Numbered from the stretch's first letter, positions 34,355-45,915 are shown. The stretch is 64,000 nucleotides of DNA from Corylus avellana (GCF_901000735.1 NC_081547.1:11019156-11083155); one strand, 5' to 3'. Program-made: numbers and translations. The notes: generated by a model from the sequence alone, not told the origin.

Positions 34355-34578
34355 CAAATACTGGTGACCGTATTCTGTTCTGATGAGCATCGCTGATGAA
34401 AGTGCTCCATTCATAAATCGATGCCTAGACTTGTTCGAGAACAAGCTCTGCATGAAATTACTTGCTTCCTCTTATAAATTATTTTAGAGTTGTATTAGAA
34501 TGTGTATTTATATTCATTTGCAAATGCTGGTGACTCTATTCGCTGCTGAAAGTCCCCCATTCATAAATGAATATCTAG
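34355..34578. repeat. Tandem duplication (about 150-bp period) broken by later insertions
   Basis: CAAATACTGGTGACCGTATTC...GCTGATGAAAGTGCTCCATTC at 34355-34415 recurs as CAAATGCTGGTGACTCTATTC...GCTGCTGAAAGTCCCCCATTC at 34520-34565. The next part of the first copy (CCTAGACTTGTTCGAG...GCATGAAATTACTTGCTTCC) recurs only after the LTR element, at 36929-36980. The LTR element therefore landed inside the second copy. Confidence 0.82.
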
Positions 34579-35170
34579 TGACTTAGCGGAAGACTAAGGT
34601 AACTAATCAAAGAGCAATGTCTTTGATTCTGCAAGGAGAAGCGTCTTCATCTTCTACCGAAAAAGATAAAATCAAGCCTGCAGGCTAAAAGAAAAATAAA
34701 ACTCCGTAGAGTATTTGAGAGAAACTTCTCTGATTTGATAATAATTCAATTGATTGAGTTTTACAAAATAAGCAAGCATATTTATAGAAGATAAATATTT
34801 GTAGAGAAAGTAAACCTACTTTTAGTAGAGAAAGAAAAAGCTAATTCTAATTGAGAAAGTAAATCTAATCTTAATAAAAAAGTAAATATAATCCTAATAA
34901 CAATAGTAAACCTAATCTTAATAAGGAAAGAAAAATAATTAAAACAAATTTAACCCTATTAAGGAAAGGAAATAAGGTCCTAATAAAATAAAAATAAATC
35001 ATAATATAAAATTGACAATCAGTGAGAATCGTGACAATCTTTCTTTTTTGTACTTTCATGGTTTAAGAACGAATAAAATTTTGATTAAGCGGCACTGCTC
35101 TAATATTATTTTTGATATTTTCCTTATTTTCGTTTTTATCGAAAATGTAGGTAAATATCGTCCTACATCA
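34579..35170 (-). repeat. 3' LTR of the 34.6-kb element
   Basis: 592 bp. It shares AGCGGAAGACTAAGGTAACT and most downstream sequence with 36342-36928, with many substitutions. Confidence 0.88.
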
Positions 35171-36051
35171 AACACCCCCACTTGAAAAAACTTGTTCTCG
35201 AGTTTTCTTTGGGACATGGCACGCGCAGCTCCTCCGCAGAAATATATTTTGAAAAATCTACATAGATTTCATACGTTTTCTCATTTTCTTCATTTTCCAT
35301 AAAAATCCCCCTAGCAATTTCTTCATGGACGTCATCTTCAACTTCACCGTTATCCTTCAAAGGACCACCAATTTTTGTGGTGATCGTAATGAGTTGCACC
35401 TGTGGTGGAGGAGGTTGCACTTGTGGTGGAGGAGGCGATAGCTGTTCCTCCATTGATGTAGTCGTAGGAATCAATGATGGTGGCTGCACATATGATTTCT
35501 CTGACGGCAACTCCACTTCTTCAACCAACTTAACATCTTCCACAACTACTTCACTATAATTAAAATTCTCTTCATAGGCAAAAGACCTATTTGGAGAGTT
35601 ATGAAGATATTATGGACATGACGAAAGTGGCTTACGTCATCCTCACGGAATCGGTCAACATAAGGATACCAAACGGGTTCCCTTCGGATCCCATAGTCAT
35701 TTGGTGGTAGGAACCGGGCATTGAGTAACTGCTTCATCTTGGGCCAAGATGTCACGAGTCTTTTTTTTCCCTGGATCGAGAGAGCTTCAACCATTCCCAC
35801 CAAGCGGATGCTCCACCTTTGGGCTTATAAGCCACCAACTTCACATTCTTTTCTTCCGGAATACACATGTACTCAAAGAATCTTTTTACTTCCATTATCC
35901 AGTCAAGGTAATCTTCAATGTGAAGATGACCATCGAATGAAGGGATATCGATATTCATTCGGTACTCCCGGGCGTCTTTGTGATTCCAATGGGCACGCAT
36001 CTGCCTGTGTTCAAACGACTCGTACCACTGGTGCACCTCCTGTCGCATCAT
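35163..36051 (-). pseudogene. Broken gypsy-type gag of the 34.6-kb element
   Basis: Three minus-strand pieces in different frames. 36051-35752 contains DIPSFDGHLHIEDYLDWIME and EEKNVKLVAYKPKGGASAWW, the classic gypsy Gag core. About 35790-35546 continues with KKRLVTSWPKMKQLLNARFL. 35543-35163 is a Pro-rich and acidic tail (SPPPPQVQPPPPQVQ). Frameshifts and a stop separate the pieces. There is no zinc knuckle and no pol. Confidence 0.85.
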
Positions 36052-36341
36052 CTACGCCGTTTGCCGGAGCTCTTGGAATTTGGCTCTCAAAGGAGCCTCT
36101 GATCGCTTGATGTATCGCTGGTAGTCGAATCTCGAAACAACATCTCTCTCACGAACGGCGTCGTTATAGAAGTTGTTGTTGTATTATAAGTTGGCCATCG
36201 AATCCGGATAATGCTAACTCGGATACCCCATAAATTTGGCTCTTGAAAGAGCCCCTCCTCCTACAAGCAGCGTTGTTGGAAAAGTTTGTCACCGTTGCGC
36301 TAATTAGGCATGATCAGGATAAAACCTTCTTTGATACCAAT

Positions 36342-36928
36342 TGACGTAGCGGAAGACTAAGGTAACTAATCAAAGAGCAACGTCTTTGATTCTGCAAGGA
36401 GAAGCATTTTCGTCTTCTACCTAAAAAGATAAAAACAAGCTCATAGGCTAAAAGATAGATAAAATTCCGGAGATTATTTGAGAGAAACTTCTCTGATTTG
36501 ATAATAATTTAATTGATTGAGTTCGACAAAATAAGCAAGTCTATTTATAGAAGAGAAATACTTGTAGAGAAAGTAAATCTATTTCTAGTAGAGAAAGTAA
36601 AAGCTAATCCTAATTGAGAAAGTAAATCTAATCCTAATAGGAAAGTAAACATAATTCTAGTAACAATAGTAAAACTAATCCTAATAATGAAAGAAAAATA
36701 ACTAAAGCAAATCTAACCCTATTAAGGAAAGAAAATAAAATCTTAATAAAATACAAATAAATCCTAATATAAAATTGACAATCAGCGAGAATCATGACAA
36801 TCTTTTTGTACTTCCATTGTCTGAGAACAGATAAAATTTTGATCAAGCGGCGTTGCATCAATATTATTTTTTATATTTTTCTTATTTTCGTTTTTACCGA
36901 AAATATTGGTATATATGGTCCAACATCA
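36342..36928 (-). repeat. 5' LTR of the 34.6-kb element
   Basis: 587 bp, directly adjoining the primer-binding site at 36329-36340. Confidence 0.88.
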
Positions 36929-36984
36929 CCTAGACTTGTTTGACAAGGAGCTCTGCATGAAATTACTTGCTTCCCCTTATGAAT

Positions 36985-37795
36985 GGGATGCCGTTGTGGA
37001 GAGTGGGGCAAGGGATTGGAAGGGTAAAGGGTTGAAAGCTGTTTTATGTAGGCTGGTTTTGAGTGCTTCAGTTTACCGCATCTGGAGGGAGAGAAATAAT
37101 ATTAGGCATGGAAATCGGTTGCTTACCGAGGAGAAGATTGTTCAGAAAATATGCTGGGAAGTTAGAACACAGGTTATGTTAAAGGGCAGATTTCCGAGAA
37201 GCAAGAAAAATGAAGATTTATGTAACAAATGGGACCTATAGGAGAATTATTTTGGAAACAGAGTCTGAGTAGGGTCTGCTGGTGAAATTGATTTCACTGC
37301 TGTGGCTGAGCAGAGTTTTGAGGCTGGATAGCTGTTGTTTTCTGAGCAGTGACTTTGGTAGCTGCTCCAGAGTGTAGTTGAATGTTGTGTTTTGTTTTCT
37401 GGCTTAGAGTGTGGCTTAGAGTGTGTTGGCGTTGCTGACTTGGTTGAAAGTGCTGAGGCTTTAAGGTGTTCTTTGTAGGTGCTGCAGTTTTGTTTCTCTT
37501 TAAGCCTTTTTGGCTTACTTGCTATACTGGTTTTCAGCTTAGCTTTGGGGGCAGATTGTTGATAATAGACATAGAGGCTGTTAGTAAGTGTATCTGTGTA
37601 TCAGAACAGTTGAAGTTGAGGGTGTACCGATTATTTGGATTCTGTTTTGTTAGGAAATGCTTTTGTAGGTGGTGTAGTTTGGATATTCCCTACTGTATAC
37701 TTTAGTTTGTTTCGTGGAGTTTCTAGCTAAAAACAGCTAGAGGGCATTGTACTTCATTGCTGATATGTGAAAGATTTACTCATTCATAAAAAATA
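36985..37795 (+). mobile_element. 5'-truncated LINE with 3' UTR and A-rich tail
   Basis: Plus-strand coding end: WDAVVESGARDWKGKGLKAV, then LSASVYRIWRERNNIRHGN and [16 protein letters not shown], stop TAG at 37239-37241. This is the zf-RVT C-terminus of a plant L1-like LINE. About 540 bp of 3' UTR follows, ending in an A-rich tail at 37785-37808. The next sequence, GTGTATTTATA, matches sequence that follows the same site in the first copy of the tandem duplication (near 34503), so the LINE entered the second copy and removed a few bases. Confidence 0.85.
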
Positions 37796-37974
37796 AAAAA
37801 AAATAAAAAGGTGTATTTATAAATTAAATGAAGTATAAAAAAGAAAGAAAAAAACTGAGTTAAGTTTATTATTTTTGTTTTAGTTTACCTCATTTTCTGT
37901 GTACTTTTTTGTTTTTTCTATTTTTTTTTCCCTGTGTAATGTGGTTGCCGCTATTTAAGGTTAACAATTGTTGC

Positions 37975-38230
37975 ATAAGAGCATATTTGAAATTGTATTT
38001 GAAAAATATAACTTTTTAAGTCAAAAATTTTTTTTAGCAAAAGTTTCATTTTGAAGTTTTTGTTAAAAGTGCGTTTTTGATTTTTGTTATTTTTTTACTT
38101 TTTGAACCCTTAAAATCACTTTTAATTTTTTTTTTAATCAAATAGGTACTTTTTTCTTCGAACGGACTTTTTGAGTGTTCAATGCAATTTTATGCCTTTC
38201 AAACGTACACTCAAATAGGCCCTAAATTTT
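37975..38230. repeat. MITE-like repeat related to 22857-23100 and 26427-26670
   Basis: Shares phrases such as TTTGAAAAATATAACTTTTTAAGTCAAAAA, AGCAAAAG(T/C)TTCATTTT and TTTTTGAGTGTT in the same order. The outer ends, GAGCATATTTGAAATTG and the inverse of CACTCAAATAGGCCC, are similar, suggesting a hAT-like MITE. No coding sequence. Confidence 0.6.
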
Positions 38231-38700
38231 TATTTTTTTTTTAAAGAAAAAAAAAAAAAACTATGGAAGGGTGTGACGGACACAATCAACAATCTTAACC
38301 AGCAAAATAAGGTTATTAATTTGAGTAATCGTACATACCACACCCCTATCTCGAATAATGTTATACATCACACCATTATTTCGTTCTTATTATACTGGGC
38401 TATATGGTAATGCTTATCCGTCTTTGGATCATCTATTGTTAAAAAAAATAAAAATTGTATTGAAGAGACTGCAAAATCAGTTCAATGAAATGTAGCGAGA
38501 CACTGCAACATCACTCCAATGAAATGTGGCCTAATATGTAACATTTATCTATTAATTTAGTATCCAAAATACTTTTAAGTAATAAACCTTTTTTTTTTTT
38601 TTTTTTTCATTATATAAATCTTATCATAATTGTGTCTTTATCCTGCAGCAGAAGTCAGAACCATATAAAATCCACGCCAACCTCAGGCTTTCTCCCCCCT
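38231..38700. other. Upstream region of the NDPK gene
   Basis: AT-rich with A and T runs (38240-38262, 38590-38608). No gene is recognised. Confidence 0.5.
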
Positions 38701-38707
38701 CCCCCTC

Positions 38708-38740
38708 CTCTCTCTCTCTCTCTCTCCTTGTATATAAACC
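38708..38740 (+). promoter_or_regulatory. CT tract and TATA box of the NDPK gene
   Basis: A CT microsatellite (38707-38727) is followed by TATATAAA at 38730-38738. A start of transcription about 30 bp downstream would place the leader in the pyrimidine-rich 38760-38850 region. Confidence 0.7.
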
Positions 38741-39158
38741 CAACTCTCACCTAAAATCTCACTTACTTCCATTTTCCCGCCCACCTCTCAAGCATTGCAA
38801 GAACTCTTGTTCTCTTCCTTATGGTTTTTCTCCCCCACAATAGCAGGTATTCCCCGTTTGGTTCCCGAGAAAGTGCGAGAAGCAGCCAAAACTAATGATA
38901 ATTACAAAAAGCTCCGCTTAACTGATCCAGATAGTCAAAAAGCACCACTAATTGGCTTAGTAAGCGCATTTACACTATTTTATTTTTTTTACCCATTTTC
39001 ATAGCTAACAAACAAGGCGTTAAGAATAAGAAGGTCGTAATATGTTAATTAATTTTCGTTAGTTTTGAGCACATTTGGAATTGTTGATTTTGTATTTTGA
39101 TTGAATTTCTTTGTAATTATTATTGTTTCTTTTCCATTGTTGCAGTTTGACCCTTCGA

Positions 39159-42100
39159 ATGACGTTTCGCATTGTTCCGTTCCTCGCGAGATTTCTATCC
39201 TTCTTCCTTCTGGTCTCTGTGCCTTTCCCTTGCAGGTAAACAAAGCTAGGGTTTCCAATTTCTTTTAACCAATATTAATTGCCTTGCTTGGTTGCTGAGA
39301 AAGCTCAGGGACAAGGAAACAAAAATACCATTTTGAATTTTACATCCTTAAAGTTAACAGATAGACAGCTTAAATATGCTTTGTTTGATGTTTTATGCTA
39401 AGTTCGGTTGCTAAAAAATTGCAGCTTATGAGCGTGAGAAGAAGCACAGCAGTGTTATATTAGTCGAAGAAAATTTATGAACCACCAAAGCACAGGATAC
39501 TTCTTATGAAAAGAATAACAACAATTTTAGTCATTTACAATCAATATACAGAAATTTAAGTACATTTTGTACCCTGTTTAGTTGCTAAGGAACCCCGTAG
39601 AATGAAAGAAAAATGAGAAAGAGTACACACATGTATATATAGAATTTTGATTCATTAGCAGTCAGAGTCTACCTTCATCTGAACTTTTTCTTACAAGAAA
39701 ATTGTGAATGACTTGTATTTTCCTCAAAATTATTCTGCTTTTTTTTTTTTTTTTTTTTTAAATTTTTTTTCAGTCAATGTCTATCATTTTTATTTGTCTT
39801 ACTGGCCTGCTATGTTATGCTCGGAGAAAATAGGTCTTCAAGCAATGAAAGCACACATATGGAGAAAACATTGGCTATGATAAAACCAGACGGAGTGTTC
39901 GGCAATTACACTGATAGGATAAAGAATGCCATTTTGGGGTCTGGTTTCAGCATTTTCAAGGAGATGATTGTTCAGCTTGATGAGGACAGTGCAGCAACCT
40001 TTTATGCTGAACATTCTTCAAAGAGCTTCTATTCTAGCCTTGTCAAATATATGACGAGGTATCTGTTCTATTTTTATGATTGTTGCATGTTGTTTTAAAT
40101 TAGTTTTTTTTATTCCAAATCAGAATTGAGCTCATGAAATTGGTTCTTGGGTGGATTAACCTAATTGCTTAACCAGTGTTGGTATTTATTCTTTGGAAAG
40201 CTCCATATTTGTTGTCTGCATTGCTGCTATTTAGCAAACTGCTGGATTGAAGCAAGTTCAATTTTTCTGTTCTTAGTCTTCTTCTTCACATCTTTTCATA
40301 GTTAATGATGTTATGTACAAAAGCAACCATGCTGATAGTATGGCTTAAATATACCTTTTTAAATTCTTAATTTTTTATTTTTATACCCATGAAAGTGGTT
40401 GATACACTAAAAATTATGAAAAGCATAGTTATGCATTAACTGATGTCTTCACTAATTAGTTGACTGATGGCAATATGTACCCAACGCATCAAACTATTCA
40501 TTTTTATACTATTACTCTTTGAAGCTTATAAGAGCATCCTTGTTGGGTCTTTTGAGTTATTTTGAAGTTTTGATTCAGAAGAAGTCACTGTCATGAGCCC
40601 TGCCCCTGCCATTTTATACCCTTTATACCAACATCGATGTACCTCTCATCACATTGAGGTTGGGTTTTTATACAGCTCTCATCATATTGAGTTTTGACTT
40701 TGATCTTTAAATTACTCTGTGTAGTGAATTTGCTTCTGTGATGGGATTGATTCATTCTATGGTTACTTTGGCTCTCTCTCTCTCTCCCTCTCATACACAC
40801 ATGCACACTGTGACTCAATTTTTATCAGTGGTCCAGTGTTGGTTATGATTTTAGAGAAGGAAAATGCTATTACTGACTGGCGTGCTCTAATTGGGCCAAC
40901 TGATACGCACAAGGCTAAGATTACTCATCCTCACAGGTATGTTCTCATTTTAATCTGTGTACTTGTACCTGTTTTTCTCCGTCTTTCTTGTTCTTGTCTT
41001 ACAAATATATGGTCCATTGGTACTTTGTCTTATAATTTAGGAGCCTTGAATGAACTAGTAAAATGTCATGATTTCATCAGTCATAAAGTTCTTTACTGGA
41101 TTTCTTAATTATATAAGTTCTGGTTTTATATCCAGCATCCGAGCAATGTGTGGGCTAGATTCGGAAAAGAATTGTGTTCATGGTTCAGATTCTACTCAAT
41201 CAGCTCAAAGAGAGATCTCCTTCTTCTTTAAAGACATGTTTGCAGGTCAAATCCCATTCTCTTTTTTCCAGTCAATATGGAAAGATGTTTATTCTTTTCT
41301 TCTCAAGCCTATACTTTTCTTAGTACAATGATGCTACACTGGGTGAAATTACACATTAACCCTTTAAATTTGGCGCTTATTCAATTGCCATCTTTCCAAA
41401 ACACAATGTGATGAAATGAAAGGCAATTAGCCTTAGCTCAACTGGCGCTTCTTTCCCTTGTAAGAACAAGGTGAAGGATGAGGTCGTGTTTAAAACTTAT
41501 TATTGGGTGCATGTGTAACTTACTGATAAAAACGAAAAATTGAAACCAGACCTTAGGTGTACTGAGATAGTGACCCCATACAGGGAACTGGAGTTCTTAG
41601 GAGGGATTGATTAACCATGGGGGGAGTAGATGTGGGATTTTTATTTATGAGGTGTGTTCACTAAATTTGTGCAGTGTACATCAACAGAAGTTATAAATTT
41701 CTTCAAGGAAGAAAAAAAATACAAGAAAGAAAGAAAAAGAGCATTGCATAAGAGTATTTGATGTGGTGGGTTGCTTTTGCTCTTGTATGTAAAATAAAAC
41801 ATGGGAAAACTTCACTTATTGCCCATAATCTTTTATCACTTTTGCAAACATACCCTTAAACTTAAAAAAAATATCAATTTAGGGTTACGATCTTTTAGAA
41901 GTTTGCAATGTCTGCCCTCCTGTCAAAATTCAAAGGTTAAATCAAACGGTTGATGAGTGAAATCTCCAAAATACCCTTAAAATGTTTATTTACAAAAATG
42001 CCTTGAATTTGGACATGAGTATTTTGGGGATTCCACTTTCTCCTTTAGGATTTAAAGTTGAATTTGGACGGAATGGTTGACATTGCAAACTTTTGAAAGA

Positions 42101-43442
42101 TGGTAACCTTAAATTGACACTTTTTAAAGTTTAAGGGTATGATTGCAAAAGTGATGAAAGATCAAGAGTGGTAAATGAAGTTTTTCCATAAAATACTGTT
42201 TCTTCTCTATTGTGCTATCTTTACTGGAAATGACAATATCTGTTATTTACTTGTTATCTTCTGTAAAATTAGTCAACTTTTTAAGTGATGTAGCATGGGA
42301 GATTGAATTGTGATGAACTTGTGATTCAAACTTGTACATGCAATCCGTATGCTAATATTTTTCTATCTGTGAATCTGAATATATGAAAGGATAAACTTTG
42401 ATCATAATAACAGTAATTTTTACCTCCTTTTTACTCGGTAGCTCCATTTCTTTCTCCACTTCTGAAGCTCTGTTCCTTGAAGACAAGGGATAGAATATAT
42501 GAAATGATAAACTTTGATCATAATAACAGTAATTTTTACCTCCTTTTTACTCTGGTAGCTCCATCTCTTTCCCCACTTCTGAAGCTCTGTTCCTTGAAGA
42601 TAAGGGAGAGAATATATGAAATGATAAAACTTTGATCATAATAGCAGTAATTTTTACTTCCTTTTTACTCTGGTTGCTCTATTTCTTTCCCCACTTCTGA
42701 GGCTCTGTTTGTTGAAGTTAAGGGAGAGAAAATTAAAATTTGAAATCGTAGAACTAACATTCTTCCACAATAGATGTGAGATCTTTACTCTGGCTTGCTA
42801 CCTAATTTCGATATTCCCCAATCTGAAGGCTCTTATGTTTGTTGAAGTTAAGGGAGAGAAAATTAAAATTTGAAATCGTAGAACTAACATTCTTCCACAA
42901 TAGATGTGAGATTCCAAATCTTAATACCCAATCTACGATATCAGCAATGAAATGGATTATTAGGTTTTTCTTTTATGGGGGGAGAGAAGAAGGTTCAATG
43001 TGTGGATATGAACATCAATTTGTGGCTCTGCTATCCTTTTATTTACATAAGTATATGACAGGATCAACTTCCTCTGCATTTTAATTCATCGAAAAAGAAG
43101 GAAAAAAAATTCCTCTGCATTTTCTTGTTTGGTTTGCTTTTTATTTATTTTACCAAAACAAATCTAAAACAGAACATACTTTGCGAAAGGTTACCAATGA
43201 AAGAAAACAGTCGGAGCTTCTGATCACAGACTCAGTAATTATGAGATCAACTTGTTAAATGAGATTGTAAACTTAAACAAGAAGGCCTTGATTTCCATAA
43301 GGCCCTCGTGTATGTTAACAATTGTCTAATACTTTATACTTCTGCAGTGCATCGTGCTTACAAAAGAGAACTTTTATATTTAATTTGGTTATTGTATTTT
43401 CTTTTGACAGGTGGAGTAGCTACTGAACATGATGAACTGTAA
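39159..43442 (+). CDS. NDPK5: Nucleoside diphosphate kinase, ER-type (signal-like N-terminus, C-terminal HDEL)
   Basis: Coding exons 39159-39235, 39774-40058, 40829-40936, 41136-41245 and 43411-43442 join in frame to 203 residues. Family motifs: KTLAMIKPDG (57-66) with the phosphate-contacting Lys, YMTSGPVLVM, WRALIGPTD, SIRAMCG and NCVHGSDS, whose His172 is the phosphorylated catalytic residue. NDPKs pass the gamma phosphate between nucleoside triphosphates and diphosphates. The N-terminus is strongly hydrophobic (FLSFFLLVSVPFPC, CLSFLFVLLACYVML), and the protein ends EHDEL, the plant ER-retrieval signal, so an ER-lumen location is inferred. My recollection of Arabidopsis NDPK5 also ends HDEL. 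The start is uncertain: a spliced alternative from ATG 38821 (exon 38821-38846 joined to 39146) would add 13 residues in frame. The last intron is 2.2 kb and full of repeats. Confidence 0.92.
41422..41530 (+). mobile_element. tRNA-derived SINE in an NDPK intron
   Basis: A-box-like TAGCTCAACTGG (41434-41445), a weakened B box (GTGTTTAAAAC), then TGGGTGCATGTGTAACTTAC and an A-rich end. This is the characteristic 3' part of a widespread plant SINE family. The intron's splice sites are unaffected. Confidence 0.7.
41803..42187. mobile_element. Long-inverted-repeat MITE in an NDPK intron
   Basis: GGGAAAACTTCACTTATTGCC and the inverted right end GGAAAAACTTCATTTACCAC start arms of over 100 bp (both include ATCACTTTTGCAA(A/T)CATACCC). 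Flanks ATAAAACAT and ATAAAATAC agree at 7 of 9 positions, fitting an old Mutator-type duplication. Confidence 0.75.
42377..42912 (+). repeat. Tandem repeats in the last NDPK intron (about 117 bp x3, then about 130 bp x2)
   Basis: GAATATATGAAA(T/G)GATAAA starts units at 42377, 42493 and 42610, each containing TTTGATCATAATA(A/G)CAGTAATTTTTAC and ACTTCTGA(A/G)GCTCTGTT. Then GTTGAAGTTAAGGGAGAGAA through ATAGATGTGAGAT occurs at 42711-42783 and again at 42841-42912. Confidence 0.85.
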
Positions 43443-44755
43443 CTGGTACAAGTCTCTTCCGTCTTTACGTGTACAATTTTCCAAAAGGATAACTGCACTG
43501 CCAATTCCTTAATGGTGGTTAAGCCATCTGTTGCTAAAAGTTGTAGACTTTCTTTGAAGTCCTCTATGAAACTGTTTAGGTTCTTGTGATATAAACAATA
43601 ATACGGGCTTGTCAGTGGGATCTATAGGTTATTTTAAGAATCTTGAAATGTCAGGTGATACATAAATTCCATTGTTTTGGCGATCCAGGCATAACTGCCA
43701 TCAAGATTCTACTTTTATTTGGCAAGCACTTCTAAATTAAAAGTCGGTGTAAGTCAATGCAGATTGCTAACTGTTTATTTGCTACTAATTTTTTCTGGTA
43801 TGAGGTTCCTTGTACATAAGTAACCAAGTTCTAGTTAGTTCTCATTGGTTTTTATCTAGTAGTTTCTTATCTGATAAAAAGCAAAACAAAAAAGAAAAGG
43901 AGATTGGTAGTTAATCTCAATCAAGGAGGTTTTTGTGTTTTTTTTTTGTTGGCAAAAGATGATCTTATTTTTATCAGAAGATGTGATGCTGAGTTCTCCT
44001 ATGAGAATATGATGCTGACAATTCATTTTTTAGAACATGATCTGAAAGTGTGGTAGGTGGAGATGAGTTGGTCTTTTAAGTTCAAAAGCCCGGTCATGAC
44101 AAGTGATAGTCAGTGAATCTGCATTTATTGGAACTTAACTGATCGAGATTACTAGGACTTTGACTTGTTGGCATGGTTTATTAGTGCCGAAAGTAATGAG
44201 GTTCTTCGAAGCCAGGATAAATCTTACTTGTCTATCTGATTTTGTACATCCATGTGGTTATGCATCTAGCTAACGTTGGATGCATGCTGGTTCGCTTGGA
44301 AATTCTATACGTCTTTTGATATGATCAGAGTTAAATGTAATCTTGTTCAACTTTTGTGTCTACCACTCAAAAATCATCAATGTGGTAAAATATTAGTCTT
44401 AATTATATCAACCATGTGTAATGGGGTCTAGAAACTACTTTAACAATTATAGCTCCCCTCCCCCCTTCCAAAAAAAAAAAAAAAAGAGGAAAGCAAAAAA
44501 TTTTGCGTGCTTGTTAATATTACAATCTTATGCTGTAAAATAGGGATTGTAGTTTATGTCTATCTGCCTGTTCATTAGCTTTTCATAGCTCCATTGTTGG
44601 GCTGCAACCTCCGTAAGAGTAGCCAAGATGTGAATAACCTCATTCGTATAGACCCACGTTCGTTCTCCGCTTCATATATGTGTGTTGTAGTCCCTGTTGC
44701 TTGGGTCAATTTCCCACTGAATGAAAATTTTAAACTGCAGATGTAATAGTTGCCA
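43443..44755 (+). other. NDPK 3' UTR and intergenic DNA
   Basis: No further gene is recognised. The 3' UTR probably ends within the first 400 bp. An A run is at 44469-44486. Confidence 0.5.
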
Positions 44756-44760
44756 TGTAG

Positions 44761-45477
44761 TGTTAGGAAATTAATCCTATTTCTCAAGACTAGTGAGATG
44801 CGAAAAATAAGAAGAATGCGGAATAACAAAGATAAACAATCACACACGACACAAAGATTTAAGTGGTTCGGCTTAACAAGCCTACATCCACAGGTGGAGA
44901 CGACCTGGAGAAAATTCACTATCAAAAGATGAAGTACAAAAATAGTAGAGAGAAAATCATTCAGATCCCAAAGCCCCAATACACCCAAATCTCACTATCA
45001 CACAAGAAAGATTATTCCCAAAATAGAATACAAAAGACAGATGTACAAACTCTTTTTTTGCTGGAACGGATGGCGGTTGATCTCTATTTTCTTCTCTCAC
45101 TCTGCAGCACCTTTTTTCTTCTAATCACTTGTTTTTGGCTCCTCCAAAAAACCACCAAGAAGAAAACACCCTTGCTGTCCTTGTACCTCCTTTTCTCAAA
45201 TTCTCTATTTTTTCTCCTCCCTTTGATGCTTCACGTTTTTAGCACACACAAATTCACCTTGTGCTTTGTTCCTTATATAGAAGCTTAACTCTCCTTTTAC
45301 ATGTTGGTCTAGGACTCTTACTATAAGTCAAACAAGGAGTCCAAGTATACATAGGAGAAGGACTCCAAAACCCACATGTAAAGGAACAAACCGGTTGAAC
45401 CAAAAACCTCTCCTACTTGAAGAAAGAGACAAACCACTGGGTCCCACCATGACTTTTAATTCAAGTCATACTTAATA
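44761..45477 (-). repeat. 3' LTR of the copia element
   Basis: 717 bp, starts TGTTAGGAAATTAATC and ends ACTTAATA where its partner ends ACTTAACA; the terminal CA has mutated to TA. Confidence 0.92.
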
Positions 45478-45529
45478 ATCTCCACCTTGACTTGAATCCC
45501 ATCAAGTCTACCAAAACGAGTCTCCTCCA

Positions 45530-45915
45530 GATGTCTCCGCCTCAGCCCCTAAGGGCAATCACATTCTACAAGTGTCCCTCAAGTCCAAGCGCCTCTTGAA
45601 CTTGAGCATAGGACCTGATTTAGGCATATTACCATGCCTCCCTATATGTCCCGTCGACCATACATCTTTCTCTGATGACTCTTTCTTCCTGTAGACCCAT
45701 TTGCACCCTTCAGCCTTTTTTCCCTTGGGTAATTCTGCCGATTCCCAAGCTTTACCACTCCGTAGTGACTCCACCTCTTTCGGCATATCATCCTGAACAG
45801 ACGATGGATCTCTACTACTAACTGTCAGAGCAAAAGAAACCATATCCTCAAAGTCATACCTCTTTGTTGCTTTTCGACCATGTTTCTCTTGCCTCTTGCT
45901 AAAGAATAACACTCT
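45530..45915 (-). pseudogene. Copia pol: remnant of the reverse transcriptase start
   Basis: Contains ELPKGKKAEGCKWVYRKK, the N-terminal edge of the copia reverse transcriptase, preceded by a linker (RYDFEDMVSFALTVSSRDPS). After the motif the sequence departs from reverse transcriptase and stops. The palm domain and its YVDD are absent. Confidence 0.85.

Larger units (their letters stand above)
34579..36928 (-). mobile_element. Non-autonomous gag-only LTR retrotransposon, 2.35 kb
   Basis: LTRs at 34579-35170 and 36342-36928 start TGAC and end ATCA. The minus strand has a primer site TTGGTATCAAAG (36329-36340), an initiator tRNA-Met type with one change, and a purine tract AAGTGGGGGTGTT (35171-35183). 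Flanks TCTAG (34574-34578) and CCTAG (36929-36933) differ by one base. The undamaged first copy of the tandem duplication reads CCTAG, so the left flank mutated after insertion. The internal 1.17 kb holds only broken gag. The LTRs are clearly more diverged than those of the 8.7-kb element, so this copy is older. Confidence 0.9.
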
